A stretch of 64,000 bases of DNA from Xiphias gladius (Eukaryota; Chordata; Actinopteri; Istiophoriformes; Xiphiidae): contig NC_053402.1 in assembly GCF_016859285.1 (NCBI RefSeq), positions 1,502,510 to 1,566,509 on the forward strand, written 5' to 3'. Under the pieces are notes generated by a model. It had not been told where the DNA came from and did no database searches. It worked only from the letters and a program-made list of their open reading frames with translations. This document shows, piece after piece, positions 23,869 through 36,200 of the stretch. Both the position numbers and the translations under genes were made by a program. The first letter of the stretch is position 1; every line of letters starts with the position of its first letter.

Positions 23869-24700
23869 AAAACTTGCACTAAATTTGGATGAGAACCATT
23901 TTGCAGTGGAGTAAAAACCTAAAGCTGACCAGGGTGATGAATAAAAAAGAAACACAGGGGAACATATAACATAGTTCTGATACACAGACACCTGAGGCTA
24001 CATAAAAAGGAAAGGAGACCAACAGGCCTGAGAGCAAACAGACAAAGGAGAGTTCGCACAGCTCTTAACTAAATTTCTGTGACCCATTACTGCAGTGGGA
24101 GTAATGTGGGTGAAAACATGCCTGAATGTGTGCGTGTGTGTGTGTGTGTGTTTGTGTGTGTAGAAATATTTGGGCCTGTTGTGTAAGGTCAGACTGTTCT
24201 GCACTGCGCAACTAGTTACACAATGTGTTCATAACTGCAGTCACTCATCACATCAGCAGTTACATGTTCCCAATCCATTCAAAACCGCAGAAGATCCTCT
24301 TCCGTTTCTTTAATCCAGTGAAAAGGTCGTGCTGCTCATTTTCTTTTTTCAGGAGATTTTATTTTATTTGACTGTTTCATGAACGCCCTGTAACAATGAA
24401 CCCTCTATGTCCGGACACAAACATGTGTGCCCCTTGGTTCTCATTCCTGCACATGACAAACAGACTGTTGTCACTGCTCAGCCTCAGCCAAACAGGGGAA
24501 TGTAGGGGAATCCCATCATATCACAGCTTCCCCATTGTTTTATTCCCCATCTGCTTCAGGCATTGAGCTTCCCCTCCATCCCTGCCTCTGTTCCTACCTC
24601 CCTGCTCATTCCCTTCACTTCCTGCGTATCCTCCCTCGCTTCCTACCTGTTTCTTCAAGACTGTCCTCACAAGAAAAATGACAGCATTTGCAGTTTGTTC
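23126..24700. other. Unassigned sequence with microsatellites
   Basis: Contains a CT/GT microsatellite at 23795-23868 and a GT run at 24126-24162. The rest shows no gene. Part of 23200-23420 ('tctcattaacgaatatgaga') may be a dispersed repeat. Confidence 0.45.
23795..23868. repeat. (CT)n(GT)n microsatellite
   Basis: A CT run passes directly into a long GT run of more than 25 units. Confidence 0.96.
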
Positions 24701-25605
24701 AGAATCTGAATCAGGAAACTTGACTGTTCCTCGCAGGGAAACTGCTTTGTTACAATTGCAAGCAAAAGCAACTATATAATTGTTAGGATAATAAACACAG
24801 TAAGTGAATAGGAAAATGTACAAACGCAAATGTGCAAAAAGCTATGTGTCACGTGATTGAGTCCCTGGAGATCATGAAGAGGAGCCGGGGTTCAGAGTCT
24901 GGAGTCTCGCGGCAACAGAACGGATGACGTCACATGCGGTTGCCGGGTTAGAGGAGAGGGGGTTTAAAGCAAGATGGCTCGTGAGAACCCCCTGGGTATG
25001 TAGTATGGATGTAACCTATGTGGCTAACAGTTTAGTGTCTGGGCTGCAGAAACGTTCCATCCTGTCTGCCCGAGCTGTCTGAAAGCCGTCGATGGTAGCG
25101 ATGGGATCTGGCGTACCTTCCTGTAGCCATGTCTCTGGGAAGAGAATAACCCTACACTGACTGAAGTCCCTCAGATTCCTCTCCAGGGCCGCTAGCTCGT
25201 CCATCTTATCGTCCAGTCATCTCACGTGGCCCATCCTGATAGAAGGGAGATGCGGCTCATATCTCCTCTTCTCCGTCAGCTCTCTTCTCTCGTCTCTTCG
25301 TTCCTCCTCCGCATCCTCTGTGCGTCCTCCTCCTGATTTCTGAGCGGATCTCCGTTGTTCTGGTCGCCACGCCGCCCGGCTTCAGCGCGATCAGCTGGTC
25401 CTTGTTGTAAACAATGAGACCTTGGAGTTACCGTGCAGCGGTAGCGCAGCCGAATGTAAACACATGACACGGCACTAGCTACAAAGTAATTCCACGATAA
25501 AAAAAACGACCTGAATTTTCTCTACTAACATCTTCAGAGAGGGAGCAGCTTAAATGGGTTATTAGTGAAAATTTTAACAGGTATTACAAAAGAAGAAGTT
25601 GGAAA
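24701..25605 (-). mobile_element. LINE deletion derivative, copy A (inverted partner of 30655-31506)
   Basis: On the minus strand this has a 5' region followed by an endonuclease start, MDELAALERNLRDF, FPETWLQEG and DGFQTARADR. After RADR it jumps into the 3' non-coding part and ends in 'cagattct' words at 24701, typical of CR1/Rex-type fish LINEs. The endonuclease core and whole reverse transcriptase are deleted. Positions 24994-25506 are almost identical to 30751-31262 in reverse complement, while the flanks match only loosely. Confidence 0.75.
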
Positions 25606-26944
25606 AACAAGAAAACGAGCATGAGCGACTGTAACCGGCTGCACGCACGCTAAGCGCATGCACACACAATAATGATAACTCAAAGGCCCAAAACAAAATG
25701 TATGATTTCCTGTGGCCATGCAAACTTTGACTTGTCTGTAAGAAGCAAAGGAAGAAGTGTTGTGACATCTTTATATTGCCGCAAAGCCTCTGAGGGAGGA
25801 TTTCCAGAGGGAGGAAGGGGTCAACAGAGCGTGACTTTGACAAGTCGCTGTTTGTATCCCATTTCCTTGTGTCTGTGACAAATGACACAGACATACAGCT
25901 CTAAATGAATGCTATTGTTGCTCCGTGTCTGTTGGATGTATAAATTAGAGGTTCTGGTAGGTAGATTTCATCCAGCCTTTATGCTAAGCTAACCTAACTG
26001 GAATGATATGACACTGGTATAAATGTTCACATCCAACTCTCTGCAAAAAAGTAAACAAGCAAATTTCCTACAGTATTTAAGTATTATTTATATTTTTTCC
26101 ATAGTTCAGGGGCCCTATTATTGTGTGACACACAATGTTCCTGATACAATGTTAATGTTACACCTGTGCTTTCCCTGGGTCAATGAGAGGATCAGCTTAA
26201 GGCCTGGAACATAAGAATGAAGTAGATTGTGCACTCAGTAGAGCGCAGACCTCTGCCAAGACCAACGTCATACAACATACACAAAATACACACTGAGGCT
26301 TCTCTCCCATGAGCCTCAGCAGATTGCACTTCCTCTTCCTCCCTAGACCGATGCCTAGAGCAGGATATCCTGTGTCACCAGCCTGCTATGCGTGAGGTCA
26401 TCAAAGCATGCGTTACGGGCGCCGACGTCAATCATTCAGCAGTCCCACCCTTCTCTGAAATCCACCAAGCTCGTAGATCCTTCCTTTTTTCTCTGAGATC
26501 ACATAGGTACACCGCAGATCAAAATGGCAGGACACAACGTCATTTCTCAAAAGCCTCTGTGTGGATGCAAGAATGTGAAACTGTCCTTACAGAAAATCTT
26601 AAAAATGGAGACATTTGGAAAAGTTATCTGAATTTTAATTATCCGAGCTAAAGGTTCTCTGAGGACAAATAAAGTCCACAGCTTGGTGTGCGGTTGACTG
26701 TCTGTCTCTTCTTCTGCCAGTGTTTGTCTGCCTGACTACCACCAGGCTCATCCATTTATCCACACGTTTGTGTCAGCCTGTGAGAGAGGGAGGCAGAGAA
26801 AGAAAAAAAGAGGACTGATTAATTATTGAGGATACCGACACATGTCTGCTCTTTCCTTTTATTCTCCCTCTGACCTACATAGACAACCACCTGATCCTGG
26901 CTCCAAAACAAACCTATTGACATCAAGCTTGCTATCTGTCTGCT

Positions 26945-26945
<1 letters not shown>

Positions 26946-27022
<77 letters not shown>

Positions 27023-27026
27023 CGCA
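26946..27026. repeat. (GT)n microsatellite ending in GC units
   Basis: More than 30 GT units end in 'gcgcgcgtgcgc', a purine-pyrimidine alternating tail. Confidence 0.96.
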
Positions 27027-27213
27027 AACGCATGGGTACATTCACATATCATTTAATTTCTGCGAGTCAACATGCTCACGAGGAGCAAGAAGGAGACAGA
27101 AGAAGAAAAAGTACAAAGAAGCAGAGATGAGAGCTAATGGTTTAGTGCCCTGATCTTTCTGCTAATGAAACCAGCCACCCCCATAAGCACATCAGAGATT
27201 AGCTGCAGGGGTG

Positions 27214-27298
27214 AGTGTATGTGTGTGTGCGCGCGCGTGTGTGTGTTTGTGTGTGTGTGTGTGCGTGCGCGTGTGTGTGTGTGTGCGTGTGTGTGTGT
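27214..27298. repeat. GT/GC alternating microsatellite
   Basis: Mixed GT, GC and TT units over about 85 bp, all purine-pyrimidine alternating except for a few steps. Confidence 0.92.
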
Positions 27299-30200
27299 AA
27301 TATACATTCATGTGCGTCCATGTGAGGCATTGAGCGTCTGTCAGGGGGCCCCAAAGTATTCTGGGACAGAATGGAACGTTGGGGCAAAGGGTAGACTCAC
27401 CTCCCTCATTTTTCTCTCTCTCTCTGCCCTCCCTTTTTTCTTCCTTTCTCTTCCACCATCACTTCTGTGCACTCCTCCCTTTCATCTCTCTCACATGCTT
27501 GCTCAGGCTGAAGTTCCCTTGCTCTCTCCTTTTCTCTTTTTTATAGAGAGATGTGCTTCGTCTCTTTCATAATTGGTTGAGGTGAGGAGAGGAGAGCCAA
27601 ACTGATGATTGAGGAAATACAGGAGCAGCAAAATATAAATAAAGAAGATGCAGGTATATTAAAGGCAATATCAATATGGTTTTTCCCCTCTTTGTCCTAA
27701 CCTATGCTATGTCAGTGTCTCTTAGTCCCAATGACAGTCAGTCGATGGTTATCTCAGAGAACTGAAACCATGATCAGGACCCACGTCATTGGCTGGGTGT
27801 TGACCATGCGATTGCAGTTACATGTTGACAACGCTCTCAGCAGGCACTGGGGTAATAGATTCATGGCCATAAGTCTCACATGTCACAGTGTTTCTGCTGT
27901 TCCCGCACTTCAATTAATCCCTGTTAAACAATTAGATGTTACCGGTGAATAGGTCTAGACTACAACTGATGATCTCTCCAATGAGAGAAGCTGCAAAAAG
28001 AGGTTTTGAGTGCATAAACAATTTCCAGCAAAGCGAGTTCTGCAGTTAAACATTTAATGGGTTCTAGAGTTCAAATGACAAAATTCCCATCTACTGTCAA
28101 ATTAAATACCAGATGCTCTGGTCCCATTGGTCCACTAACGGGCAGAATCTTTTGGTTGAGTTTGTCTTCGTCTTTCTGCTCACATTATGTCAAACTACAT
28201 TTGGTTCGGTTCCTTTTAAGTGTTCAAACTTTTATTTTGTTGTATAAATATGGTATATTCATTATGGAACACCGACAGATCGTAATGATTTCTCAATAAC
28301 ATGCATGTTCTCATCTAAAATCATAATTATATCACCATTCTTTCATTATACTATACCTACTTACTCATTGTACCTGACATTTAGTTTAGTCGATTTTGCA
28401 GGTTTGGCTCAACAGTTCCAGATGAGTTTTAAACCAGTTTCAGAGGGCCAAAAATCCAGACCCATGTCAACATTCTAATCTGGATAAATCTGCTATGCCC
28501 GTTTAAAGACCAGGGTCCAGCGCTAAGATAAAAAAAAGAAACACCGATAGCTAAAAGACAAACGGCACAATACGTGAAGAATTTATTGCAAAGGTGAAAT
28601 AGCACTGATGTTTGAAATGACAAAACGCATCTGCCTTTCAAGGCCATAGCGGCCAGCCAATTATTATTCTGGGCTGTGACTACATTCAGTATAACACCAT
28701 ATAAGGCATATAAGGAAAATAGTACATCACACGTTGTTGTAAAGAACTCGTTTGGACGCCAATCGCTCGTTAAAGAGAAGCAACACATTCAAAAGCTGAC
28801 TTTTTTCTTTGCGCGGACTTTGAAAAGGAGATTATCCTGACATCTGGATGTGGGTGTGACCTGTTGCAGCTCACAAAAATGGTCGCTCAGAAGCCAAAGC
28901 AGCTGGAGAAATTAGAGAGCGAGGACTGAAGAACAAGCGTGCGCAAGACGAATAGTGCCCGGTCTAATCGGATTCTGCTGTTTAAAGACTGTGGTTACAC
29001 TACATGTTTACGTCCTACAGCATCGGCAGATCGGGAGCGGAGAGAAATGACACGGTGAACATTTAGAATGATCTAAGTCTTCCCTTTTCCTCCTCATTGC
29101 ACTTTCTCTCCTTCAGTCTTTATGTATCCCCCCCCCACCTTTGCCCTCCTATTTCTTTCCTCCTTTCCCCTCTGTCTCTCCACCTCTCCATCTCCCTCCG
29201 TGCCTACCTCCTCCGACTTCTCCTTAATGAGTCTTTGTGAGGGACAGTAGCGTTTTAGCAGGGAGAGGAGTTAATGGCACTGCTGATGGCTGCTGCTAAT
29301 GGATTTGGGCTAATGGCCTTGGCCACGGCTGATGATAACCATGAACTAATAGCATGAATGACAGATAGCCTACCGCTTTCAGTCTCATGCTCTGTATCAA
29401 GAATAGATAGATAGTCTCAGTGGAACAACTAGGTAATCCAGACCCCCGAAGAGAGCAATAATACCCAGAGGACCCATCGTTATTGTGATTAGATATAAAG
29501 ATGAATGTGATGTAACTGCATAAAATGTTCGGTCAAGTGCCAGATAAAAATCAATCACTTTCAGTGTGGGTACCAGAAGAATTTCCACAGCAGCCAACCA
29601 GCCACAGCATATAGAAAGTATTCACACTGATCACAGCTTAATGCTGTTAAAGCTGTTGAAAAGAATCACCATTTGGGTACGTTGGCATTTTTAAAATCAC
29701 TAAATACATACGACATAGTGGTAACATTACCCATTTTCCAGAGCATGCCATATGTTGTAAGGCTGATTTCTTACCTTCCAGGCAGCCGTTGGTTTACCTT
29801 CATTTCAGTATGAGATGAAAAATATGCCCCCGACGAACTGAAACTGAAGTTGATTAAAGTTGGCTGCTTATAAGCAGTGCGTTGTCATTTTCCCAAGCAG
29901 GACAATCCCTGGTTACATTTGCACTATGATGTGACAATAATGTAACTTTAGCAAAAACTCTGAGATTAAACTCTCACTGTGATGGTGACCTATCTTTAGC
30001 AAATCTGAGGGTCTTTCGCAACTTTCGGCTCTTTTAACATTAATTGAATCACCGTTTACCTCCAATGCCTGTTTTCGTGTCCATTAAGTAGCGAATCGGG
30101 GTTCGGTGTGCTTGAAAACATATCTAGTTCAGGTGTCATTGTTTGTATCTGTTCTGGTCACACTTGAAGCAGGGCTTTAGCCTCCTGACTGCATCCCACT

Positions 30201-30534
30201 GCCTCTCTGATCCGTCTCCAAGAGCTTTGTATCTTTGTTGTCTCGATGCAGTGAATCAAACCTTCGGACGGTTCTCCTCAAAGGCATTTATGGCGTTGCA
30301 CATGGTTGTAAACCCGAAGAGTAATGGAGATAGCAGAATGAAAAATAAGAACAGGCACTCACAGAATGACATTGAAACCCTGCCTTCTTTCACACCTCCA
30401 CAAACCCAGCCAGTCACCGTGTACAGAGGGCGTGATTGTCATGCCAAAATTGCTATATAGCGGAAAAACAAAACTCTTGTGCTGCAGTTTAGTCCTCCAA
30501 ACTAAACTAGAAAGACACACACACAGAAGTGTTT

Positions 30535-30654
30535 TCTGATGTTAAAGGTCTGGTTAGGTTCAGGCACAAACACAACTTGGTTAGGTTTAAGGAAAGATCA
30601 TTTAAAGTAAGTACTTTGTCATGAGTACGCCATTATTTTTGCATGCACCATTTT
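30535..30654 (+). repeat. Dispersed teleost repeat ('ggttaggtttaagg' type)
   Basis: Contains 'ggttaggttcaggcacaaac' and 'acttggttaggtttaaggaa', the hallmark of a common fish repeat. A related copy in the opposite sense lies at 34590-34640. It ends where LINE copy B begins. Confidence 0.55.
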
Positions 30655-31506
30655 TAGTTTTCTTCTTTCTCATAATTGTTCAAATTTTCACTAATAACCC
30701 ATTTAAGCTACTCCCTCTCTGAAGATGTTAGCAGAGAAAGTTCTGGTCTGTTTTTTTATCGTGGAATTACTTTGTAGCTAGTGCCGTGTCATGTGTTTAC
30801 ATTCGGCTGCGCTACCGCTGCACGGTAACTCCAAGGTCTCATTGTTTACAACAAGGACCAGCTGATCGCGCTGAAGCCGGGCGGCGTGGCGACCAGAACA
30901 ACGGAGATCCGCTCAGAAATCAGGAGGAGGACGCACAGAGGATGCGGAGGAGGAACGAAGAGACGAGAGAAGAGAGCTGACGGAGAAGAGGAGATATGAG
31001 CCGCATCTCCCTTCTATCAGGATGGGCCACGTGAGATGACTGGACAATAAGATGGACGAGCTAGCGGCCCTGGAGAGGAATCTGAGGGACTTCAGTCAGT
31101 GTAGGGTTATTCTCTTCCCAGAGACATGGCTACAGGAAGGTACGCCAGATCCCATCGCTACCATCGACGGCTTTCAGACAGCTCGGGCAGACAGGATGGA
31201 ACGTTTCTGCAGCCCAGACACTAAACTGTTAGCCACATAGGTTACATCCATACTACATACCCGGGGAGTTCTCACACACCATCTCGGTTGTCGTTCACAC
31301 CTCCCATCCTCTAGCCCAGCAACTGCATGTGACTTCATCCATTCTGTTGCCATGAAACTTCAGGCTCTGCACTGTGAGACTATTGTGCTTATTATCCTAA
31401 CAATCTTATAGTTGTTTTTACTTCCTCTTTCCTAACAGCGTGTTGAGCAATTGGAACAAAGCAGTTTCCCTGCGGGGAACAGTAAAGTTTTTCTGATTCA
31501 GATTCT
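30655..31506 (+). mobile_element. LINE deletion derivative, copy B (inverted partner of 24701-25605)
   Basis: Same organisation as copy A but on the plus strand: 5' region, the endonuclease start (PETWLQEG, GFQTARADR), the identical internal deletion after RADR, and a 3' end with 'ctgattcagattct' at 31495-31508. The two 64- and 62-codon frames are amino-acid identical to those of copy A. A third relative of the 5' end lies at 39640-39870. Confidence 0.75.
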
Positions 31507-31758
31507 GGTTAAGGTTAGGGGAGATTTATCATCATGACACTGCAGATTCTGGAAAGTCTGGGTCGCCTTTCCCAGATATTAACCCTTAATATCCTGATTT
31601 TCTTTCATCTCAACCAAATCCAATCAAGTCAAATTGCAGAAGTTTTCTTTGTAGAACTAAAGAACTGAGGGTTGGCAGAACACAATCTTCTGATACTGTG
31701 AAGATTTCACCAACTACAGTTCTAACTAGTGTTCTGTTTTCAGAGTGCAGTAGAGACA

Positions 31759-31856
31759 CTGTGACAGCCTACAGGACATTACCATGAGGGAATCCTGGGC
31801 AGAATTGCCTTCTACCTGGGAAGCATCTAGATCATTAAAGCAAACTGTTCCTAAGA
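31759..31856 (+). repeat. Direct repeat, copy 1 of 2
   Basis: About 98 bp, including 'agaattgccttctacctggg' and 'aagcatctagatcattaaag'. It recurs in the same orientation at 32351-32447 with roughly 90% identity. Function and origin unknown. Confidence 0.8.
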
Positions 31857-32350
31857 CACATTCACATTTTCAAGTCGATGGGATTTACAGAGGGAAATTT
31901 GCGTGGAGGTAATGGTTTGTTTGTTTTTTTAAACCGCTACTATAATGTTCCCTCCTATAAACTGGGGTTTTGTTGAATTGAGGTTGGAAACCAATGCCGA
32001 GAAGGAATGAAAGTTAATTTAAAAGGACTTACATTACCTAAATGAGTCTGCTTACAGCTTGAGGCCCTACACTCTCTCACCAACAACTGCTATCAGAGGT
32101 ATTTTAATTCTTATTCTGAATTTAAGATCCCTTTTCACACATACAGTGGCTAGTGATCCGACACAGCTGCCAGTGGTAGATGGCCACCGTGAAAGTGTCC
32201 TCCTGGGTATGCTAACCCTGAAAAACTGACCCCAGTCAAGATCCGGACTGAGGGCTGGATCAAATTCTGCTATGCATGGTGTGAAAAATTCATGTCTGGA
32301 GCATCGTAGGGATGTGGCACCAAGGTTATAGACACATTTTTTTCCCTAAA

Positions 32351-32447
32351 CTGTGACAGCCTATAGGACATTTCCGTGAAGGATCCCTGGGTAGAATTGC
32401 CTTCTACCTGGGAAGCATCTAGATCATTAAAGCCAACTGTTCCTAAG
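32351..32447 (+). repeat. Direct repeat, copy 2 of 2
   Basis: Second copy of the 98-bp segment, starting 592 bp downstream of the first. The DNA between the copies is not obviously repeated. Confidence 0.8.
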
Positions 32448-34439
32448 TCCTGTGAATGGGATAATCAGAATCTTTCTTAACTGAGATGAGACTGTTGGTA
32501 TAGCTTTAAAAAATCCCATCTCTCCACAGCAGAGGATGAAGATTTATAAAATGTAGGTGTGATGCAGTGGAGAACGTGTGAGGAACCTCTAGCAGAAATG
32601 ACTTTTTCATCTTAAGCTCATCTCGGAAGGTCATCCAGGAGCAGAATGAGGAAGAGCTAAGCGTCCCACAGAGGCAGAGCCACTTGATAGAGACACACCA
32701 TTACAGTGACATACAATCATTAGCCAGCTCAGCTCTTTGCTGGCAGCCCAATATGTGCTCTAGCAGTTAGCATTCAGCCTGCATTAATGGGGTAATTCCC
32801 ATTCAGCTGGGATAGCGGCCTTATGAGCGATGTGTCACATCAATAGTCAGCTAGTGTAGCAGCCATGCAATAATTTCTCCACTCACTCCTGCATTAAATG
32901 ACACTCAGTCTATGCCAAGATCGTGCCCCCACTTCTCCATTTTCCTCTCGGCCCTAAATCACACCTCACTGTCTCTATTACATACCTCAACCCTTCTCTA
33001 AATCACTTTCCCCTCTATGTTCCTTTTCTCCTCTACTTCACCGCGTCCTACTTTTCTCTTGTGTATCATAAACACTTTTCTAGCCCTTTCTCTTCGCTGC
33101 ACTGTGAAACAGGCCTGAGTTTGACAGTGACAGTTAGATAACACAGGAGGCTTTGAAAACATTACTTTGCTGTGAGGATATAAGAGCGCAGAAAGGCATT
33201 TAAATGACAGCGTTGTCAACAAGTAAAGTATGTATAAATGTTATTTTCTCACTTATATAAATGTATATCATCTAGCAAGTAATGAATTATGATTAAATTG
33301 GTTATCATGCTGTCCATAATGTTAGCATGCAAAAAATGCCTCATTATTTTCTGCATTATAATAATCTAACCCAATAATCACCTGTCGTTTTCTTGACAGA
33401 GACCTGATACTTCTTGATAAATATCATTGTTTTATATAAATAATGTTAAACACAACACATAAATGGTAGGTAAGATTCACTTAGGCCCTTTTGTTCCTTA
33501 TCTTGTTTAGAATAAGTTCAAATACTTTCTTTTAGCTCTTTTCCTTTTGAGTTAACTCTTCTTGTATTTCATGTGAACCGGTAAGTATCTTCTCAAAATC
33601 CTTTTTTTCAGGTAATTTGATCTGTAACAATCGGCCCTTTTTCAAGACAAAAAAACAAACTATTGAATTCAAAATATATACAAAGTATAATCATGGCAAT
33701 TTTACAACGTTACAATATTGCGGACCAGTGGAAGATGTTTTCGTTTCCATGTCAGTTCATTTTAGTATCTCAGCTTGAGGATGAGAAAAGAATCCACGAT
33801 CCACCTGCAACCCCAGCGAAGCAGACTTTCAGTACGTCGGAGCGTTGCAGCGGGTTCACTGGGATGTCTCCGTGCGTGTGGTTTCCCACATGGTGACCTG
33901 TACGAGTGTGCTCCTGTTTCCAACAGCCACAAACACAACTATGAAAATTCAACTTCTCGTCCACTCTCAGATTAAAAAAAAAAAAAACCAACCTGCATCA
34001 CAGGCGATAAAGAAAATAAAGTTCCTTTTATCAGTAGCCCTTGTTAAATTTCACAGTCTACGATTTTACAGTGATTTCATTTTCATGAAAATAACAGAAA
34101 AAATGTCAGAAAAATCTTTTCACATCCTTTTCATTTTCTCTTTTACCATACACAAACTTGTCTTTTGTTACCTCATTAAACAATTGGCAAAATACGCTAT
34201 AATCAAACATGATAAAACAGTGAAACTCAACACAAGTTCCACTTTAGTCAGAAAAAAATTCTTAATTCACAGAGACAGATGTGAAAATATTTTGGCCTTA
34301 CATGCTGTTTAACTCCAGTGCTCCACCGTCTTTCTGTGTTTGTGTGGATCTGTGTACTAACCTTACAGAGAGGTGGAGGGCTGTTAAAGGAAGATTCAAA
34401 AAAATAAGTTATCATTTTTTTAATTCTTAAACCTCACTT
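32448..34439. other. Unassigned sequence, no gene seen
   Basis: AT-rich with short frames. The stretch at about 33780-33965 is more GC-rich and may be a dispersed repeat, but I could not define ends. The 155-codon frame from 33845 has no recognisable domain. Confidence 0.4.
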
Positions 34440-34690
34440 AAAATTCACATGAAACCAACGAGGCCATCTAGGGGACGTAATAATTATGACGGGAACAAAA
34501 GACGAAGTCAGGTGACGTTATTATAGAGCGACAAAGTCCGCGTAGGGAGGAACCTTAAGAAAATAGCTATTTTAACTAAAACCGTGAATTTTCCCTAAAC
34601 CCAACCAAGTTGGTTTTGTGCCTAAACGTAACCTGGAAGATAAAAAAAACAGCTCCTATGTGCTGTTCTAGGCTTGGACAAACCATTTTG
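34440..34690 (-). repeat. Dispersed teleost repeat
   Basis: Includes 'ctaaacccaaccaagttggt' and 'tgcctaaacgtaacctgg', the reverse sense of the repeat at 30535-30654, preceded by 'gggacgtaataattatgacg'. Non-coding. Confidence 0.5.
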
Positions 34691-35419
34691 TAGTTTACTT
34701 TGGACTACTAGCTGGTAGCAACAGAGAGGTAAAGAGCAGAGGTTTAAACCAGTCTGACTTTAACAGGACTTGGCTGAATCAGAATGAAAAAGGAGTTGTA
34801 CTGTCAACCAACACTTGGCTACATTAGATAAGCGCTGTCCATTTACTGGCATGGTGTCCAATGATAAAATAGACGTAAGCTTTGAGAGCTGATTGCATCA
34901 CTTCTTGTTTCTAAATCTCCATCTTAACATGCCGCTCGTCTTTCTTTCAGGGGAGGACTCAGATCAGCTGTAACCATGTAAGACTAGACAAACTGTGTCA
35001 TAACTTCAGAGTGTGCTTAAAGGAGGAGTTCACTATTTTGGAGGAGGACTGTTGATATTTCAACTCATTAGCAAAACAAATACACTGCAGAGCTCCTTCA
35101 AAAGCACCACACCCCAAACACATGGACGCGAAATGCAGAGGCAAAGACAAAATGGTGGAGTCCAGGGCGTCTTCTATGGCGTGGACGTGGATGCTCTAAA
35201 ACAAAACAAACCTTATAATATAAAACGACATCCGACCTGCAAACAGACACAGCATCCAAAACACAACAGTATAAAAACTAGCGAGAGTTAGTTGTTTAGG
35301 TTCTTTTTACCAAACTCCAGTTAAGGAAGATACGACTGTAGGTTTGTAACTACGCTAACAAGGAAGGTAATGTTACCTGGCATAGCATTTTGAATCATGC
35401 ATCAATCTAATTAATCCCC

Positions 35420-36200
35420 CTGTGCTAGCCAACTTGTGTTTTTAGGTCTTCCTCCACATCTTTTACGGATGGATGCCATGACATGGAGCAAACAGCGAGA
35501 CAGCAGACTGTGGCTGCAGTTGCTGCTGCGGAGCTAAAACATGCAGAGAGGACGAGGCGGTTTCCCAGAGCCTCACGCCAGCTGCAGACAGCGATAATCG
35601 CAGCTCTCCTGCTACGACGGCCCACGTCGCACCGACAGCGTGTCTTAGTAAAGCGAGCTGAATGTCTGTTACCGTTACCGAACACACAAATGCGACACAG
35701 GTACCTGCCAGCTAACTAACCGGTTGGGAAGAAGGCAAACAATACTGACCTACTGGCTCTGTGAAACCAAAGCTCTCAGGCAGAAACAGAGCAACCCCCG
35801 CATCCTTCTTCACGCCTTTGGACTCTCGGAGGTCCGTCCACCGCTAGAAAGCTTCTCCGACGTTAACGCACGTCTTCGCCCTCGCCTGATCATAGTACTT
35901 TTTCACTTTTTGTTCTCCTGACCTTCCCCTCTTTGGCTGTTTCTCAGCCACCTCACTTCTTCTTGACAATGTGATCGTGTTGTGGAGTTCAGCACAGTAG
36001 CATGTGCATGTGTCCCACTGCCCTCCCGTCTCCTCTTCTTCCCCTTGTCCTGTGCACGAGCGCTATCGCCCCCTGCTGATTGCCGACTGACTGGACCGGC
36101 GTTTCGCGATTCGGTCCGAGCCTCTTTGTTCGCTTCCCGTTTTTCCCAGCCAGGGCTGTGTAGGAACACGGGCTAGCGGACCGCGAGGAGGTGTTCACTG
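35420..36200. other. CpG-rich block of unknown nature
   Basis: CpG content rises sharply here compared with the flanks. No frame is convincing: the 86-88 codon frames on both strands overlap each other and lack domains. It may be a CpG-rich transposable element, since parts such as 'cgccccctgctgattgccga' resemble wording I associate with fish repeats. It may instead be the promoter of an unseen transcript. Confidence 0.4.

Larger units (their letters stand above)
25606..30534. other. Spacer between inverted LINE copies, no gene seen
   Basis: About 5 kb without a supportable gene. Microsatellites occur at 26946-27026 and 27214-27298. A short 'tttatgctaagctaacctaa' fragment at about 25975-26000 belongs to the foldback family seen at 42648 and 44041. 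Frames of 60-135 codons are low-complexity or lack family features. Confidence 0.5.

Noticed and set aside
33845..34312. Plus-strand 155-codon frame
   Set aside because: AT-rich with runs of Lys and Phe, no start context, no domain, no splice partners.
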